Source: Candidatus Borrarchaeota archaeon
GTDB lineage: Archaea; Asgardarchaeota; Sifarchaeia; Borrarchaeales; Borrarchaeaceae
Direction of reading: 5' to 3'
Assembly (NCBI GenBank): GCA_016840645.1
Contig: JAEORY010000029.1
Span: 1-16,500, forward strand
DNA: 16,500 bases
Translations under genes and position numbers: made by a program
Notes under the pieces: model-generated
Databases searched by the model: none
The model's input: only the letters and a program-made list of their open reading frames with translations
What the model was told of the DNA's origin: nothing
In this document: positions 14,986-16,500 of the stretch, piece after piece
How positions within the stretch are numbered: the stretch's first letter is position 1
Layout: each line of letters opens with the position of its first letter

Positions 14986-15970
14986 TAATCGGGATTTTAA
15001 AAAAATCATATTGTTCTTTGTGATTGTTACATCAGTTTTGCTGTTCGTTCAAATCAAAAGAAATCAAGATAATTCTAGGCCTCAGCTATATAAATCAATA
15101 AAAAAATTACCAAAACTGAAAATAGAAGATGTGAATGGAAATTTAGTTGGCAACAACGAATTGGAAGGGAAAAATATATATCTTCAATTTGTAGATCCAT
15201 CGAATTATTACGACATGACACTGATTAAAGCGGTACATTCTAACTGGAAAGAAGAAGATATCAGCATAATAGTAGTCTCAAATGATGTGGAATCTTTCAA
15301 AACTAACTCTGGAATAGAACCAGGAAATGTTATTGTGTTGACAAGCTCATATAAGAAGATAAAATCAAAATTTAAATCCCCTGATAATCAAGGAACTTAC
15401 TATATATTTGACAAAAAAGGCGTGTTGGTTGTAAGCGAAAAGAATGAGATAGGATATGAAAACGGACCAAAAGTATTTTTGAAACAAATCATTAACAATG
15501 AATATTTCAAGATATCTGATTTCATAATCGAAGGTAATAACATAAATGATGTTGAACACTTCCGAGAGATAACTATGCATTTACCAGAAATAAAAAAGAA
15601 ATTCTCTATAATCTGCCTTTTTTGTACTATTTGTAATACATGTACCAGCGGAGCGATAATTAATGCCCTTAATGACATTCATAGAAATGATAAACGCCCA
15701 GTTTATGTACTTGGTGTACTTAATAATAAATTTAGTGATGCTGATCTGAAAAGTCTTCGATCACAATTAGACATTCATTTTCCCTTTGTTATTGCGGACT
15801 CAACATTAAGTAAAAAGTGGAATTCTCTGATTTCAAATTACCGAGAATCTGATTTAGATAACATTGTTTTCGTAACAAACAATTCAGGAAAAATACTTAG
15901 AGTTCTCCATAAAAGTTGCGATTGTTGGGATTCCTTTTTTAAATATCTATTTTCAGCAATGGATGAATAA
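14972..15970 (+). CDS. Membrane-anchored tandem thioredoxin-like protein with a CxxCxxCxxC motif
   Basis: The 332-aa product has an N-terminal membrane helix (KKIILFFVIVTSVLLFVQIK) and then two thioredoxin-like halves. The first (about 48-175) has the AhpC/TlpA layout: LKIEDVNGNLVGNNELEGK, NIYLQFVDPSN, ISIIVVSND, GTYYIFDKKGVLVV; it lacks the active-site Cys pair. The second (about 185-330) has FSIICLFCTICNTCTSGAI where the active site would lie, with Cys at 215, 218, 221 and 224, and ends NIVFVTNNSGKILRVLH and SCDCWDSFF. Four Cys at steps of three is unusual for a thioredoxin site and could bind metal. The start overlaps the MauE-like gene by 14 nt with no separate ribosome site, which suggests coupled translation. 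Probable role: periplasmic thiol exchange with the MauE-like protein. Confidence 0.65.
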   Translation: MRMINNRDFKKIILFFVIVTSVLLFVQIKRNQDNSRPQLYKSIKKLPKLKIEDVNGNLVGNNELEGKNIYLQFVDPSNYYDMTLIKAVHSNWKEEDISIIVVSNDVESFKTNSGIEPGNVIVLTSSYKKIKSKFKSPDNQGTYYIFDKKGVLVVSEKNEIGYENGPKVFLKQIINNEYFKISDFIIEGNNINDVEHFREITMHLPEIKKKFSIICLFCTICNTCTSGAIINALNDIHRNDKRPVYVLGVLNNKFSDADLKSLRSQLDIHFPFVIADSTLSKKWNSLISNYRESDLDNIVFVTNNSGKILRVLHKSCDCWDSFFKYLFSAMDE

Positions 15971-15978
15971 GGTGCTAT

Positions 15979-16392
15979 ATGAAGAGACAAATAGTGCACA
16001 CCTTTATTGTTACATCCATTATGTATTTTGTTGGGTGTGTTATTTCTTGCAGCAATGAGGGATTGGATGGGATTCAGAGTTTAAAACATCCAGCTGTTAA
16101 ATTAGATTTTGGCAATAGTATAGAACTCGAATTGACACTCTCTTTTCCCGAAAAAGATCTTGAAAAAAAAGATGTTTATCTGTGGAGGCCTTGGCATATA
16201 GATGACGATCCACCGGGAAATATATATGTAAGTGACCAGAAATGGCACGCTGTATTTAAATTTAGTCCTAAGGGAAGCTTTATTGGAAAGATTGGAAGAA
16301 AAGGAGAAGGGCCCGGAGATTTTACCGATCCAACAGACTTGATAGCAACTAATAATAATTTGAGTTTGTCCCAAAGTGACGGGAAACATTAG
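15979..16392 (+). pseudogene. 6-bladed beta-propeller lipoprotein, 5' part, frame lost near 16.38 kb
   Basis: The gene starts 9 bp after the thioredoxin-like gene, with AAGGTG 5 nt before the ATG. The N-terminus has a lipoprotein signal ending in a lipobox, VISC-S-N. The body has propeller features: DDDPPGNIYVSDQKWHAVFK followed by FSPKGSFIGKIGRKGEGPGD, with the GxGPGxF motif of bacterial 6-bladed (NHL-like) proteins. Such proteins are normally near 380 aa; this frame stops after 137. Downstream pieces in other frames (GNFQSRK at about 16405, TVIAYGFQDT at about 16427) look like the next blade, so more than one frame change is likely. I call it decayed, though the window ends at 16500 and the rest cannot be seen. 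Together with the MauE-like and thioredoxin-like genes it forms an envelope module. Confidence 0.6.
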
Positions 16393-16500
16393 TTCCATGC
16401 ATAGGAAACTTTCAATCTAGAAAACCGTAATTGCTTATGGATTTCAAGATACTTTGTCCAAAGTTCATCCCAGAGAGCTGGCTTGTAGATCTTCCGAAAA

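Overview
The window looks like an accessory, partly decaying stretch of a chromosome. The probable host is a bacterium related to Acidobacteriota or 'Candidatus Aminicenantes'. This is an inference from family content: a GWxTD-domain secreted TPR protein, a cytosolic HTH / membrane / TPR regulator, several radical SAM proteins and a 6-bladed beta-propeller lipoprotein. No rRNA, tRNA or universal marker is present, so the placement is tentative. Most of the window is AT-rich; the ATPase remnant at 8.55-9.27 kb is visibly more GC-rich than its surroundings.

Layout. (1) 0.06-0.83 kb, minus: remains of an AraC-type regulator, cut at its 3' end and decayed upstream. (2) 1.0-4.34 kb, minus: a two-gene envelope unit, an SH3-like/outer-membrane-barrel protein followed by a GWxTD-TPR secreted protein. 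(3) 4.34-5.35 kb: about 1 kb without a convincing gene; it holds a 124-bp element with perfect 12-bp terminal inverted repeats and an array of four 10-bp repeats. (4) 5.35-7.79 kb, minus: an SplB-like radical SAM protein, a second radical SAM protein and a MazG-like pyrophosphohydrolase. (5) 7.91-8.13 kb, minus: a small Cys/His protein gene with an amber codon at position 7. (6) 8.288-10.495 kb: a nest of three transposable elements inside IS3-type inverted repeats with a CTT target duplication. An IS3 orfA is cut at 8480 by the end of a Tn7/Tn5053-like element carrying an ExeA/TniB-type ATPase; that ATPase is cut at 9270 by an IS21-type element; istA then runs in frame into the 3' part of IS3 orfB. 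(7) 10.59-16.5 kb, plus: a membrane-anchored HTH-TPR regulator, a 69-aa candidate precursor peptide and a radical SAM/SPASM maturase split at a T9 tract; then, after a gap, a MauE/DoxX-like membrane protein, a tandem thioredoxin-like protein and a decayed 6-bladed beta-propeller lipoprotein.

How the parts may work together. The right-hand cluster looks like a peptide-modification (RiPP-like) locus: one-component regulator, short peptide, radical SAM/SPASM enzyme, then membrane redox partners. Short arrays of a 10-bp motif (core CCGATTA / CTGATAA) lie at 5290-5329, 8231-8250, 10588-10617 and 14411-14470. Two of them directly precede the regulator gene and the redox operon, so they are candidates for shared phased regulator-binding sites. 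Decay is widespread: amber codon, frameshifts, nested IS elements and truncated regulator.
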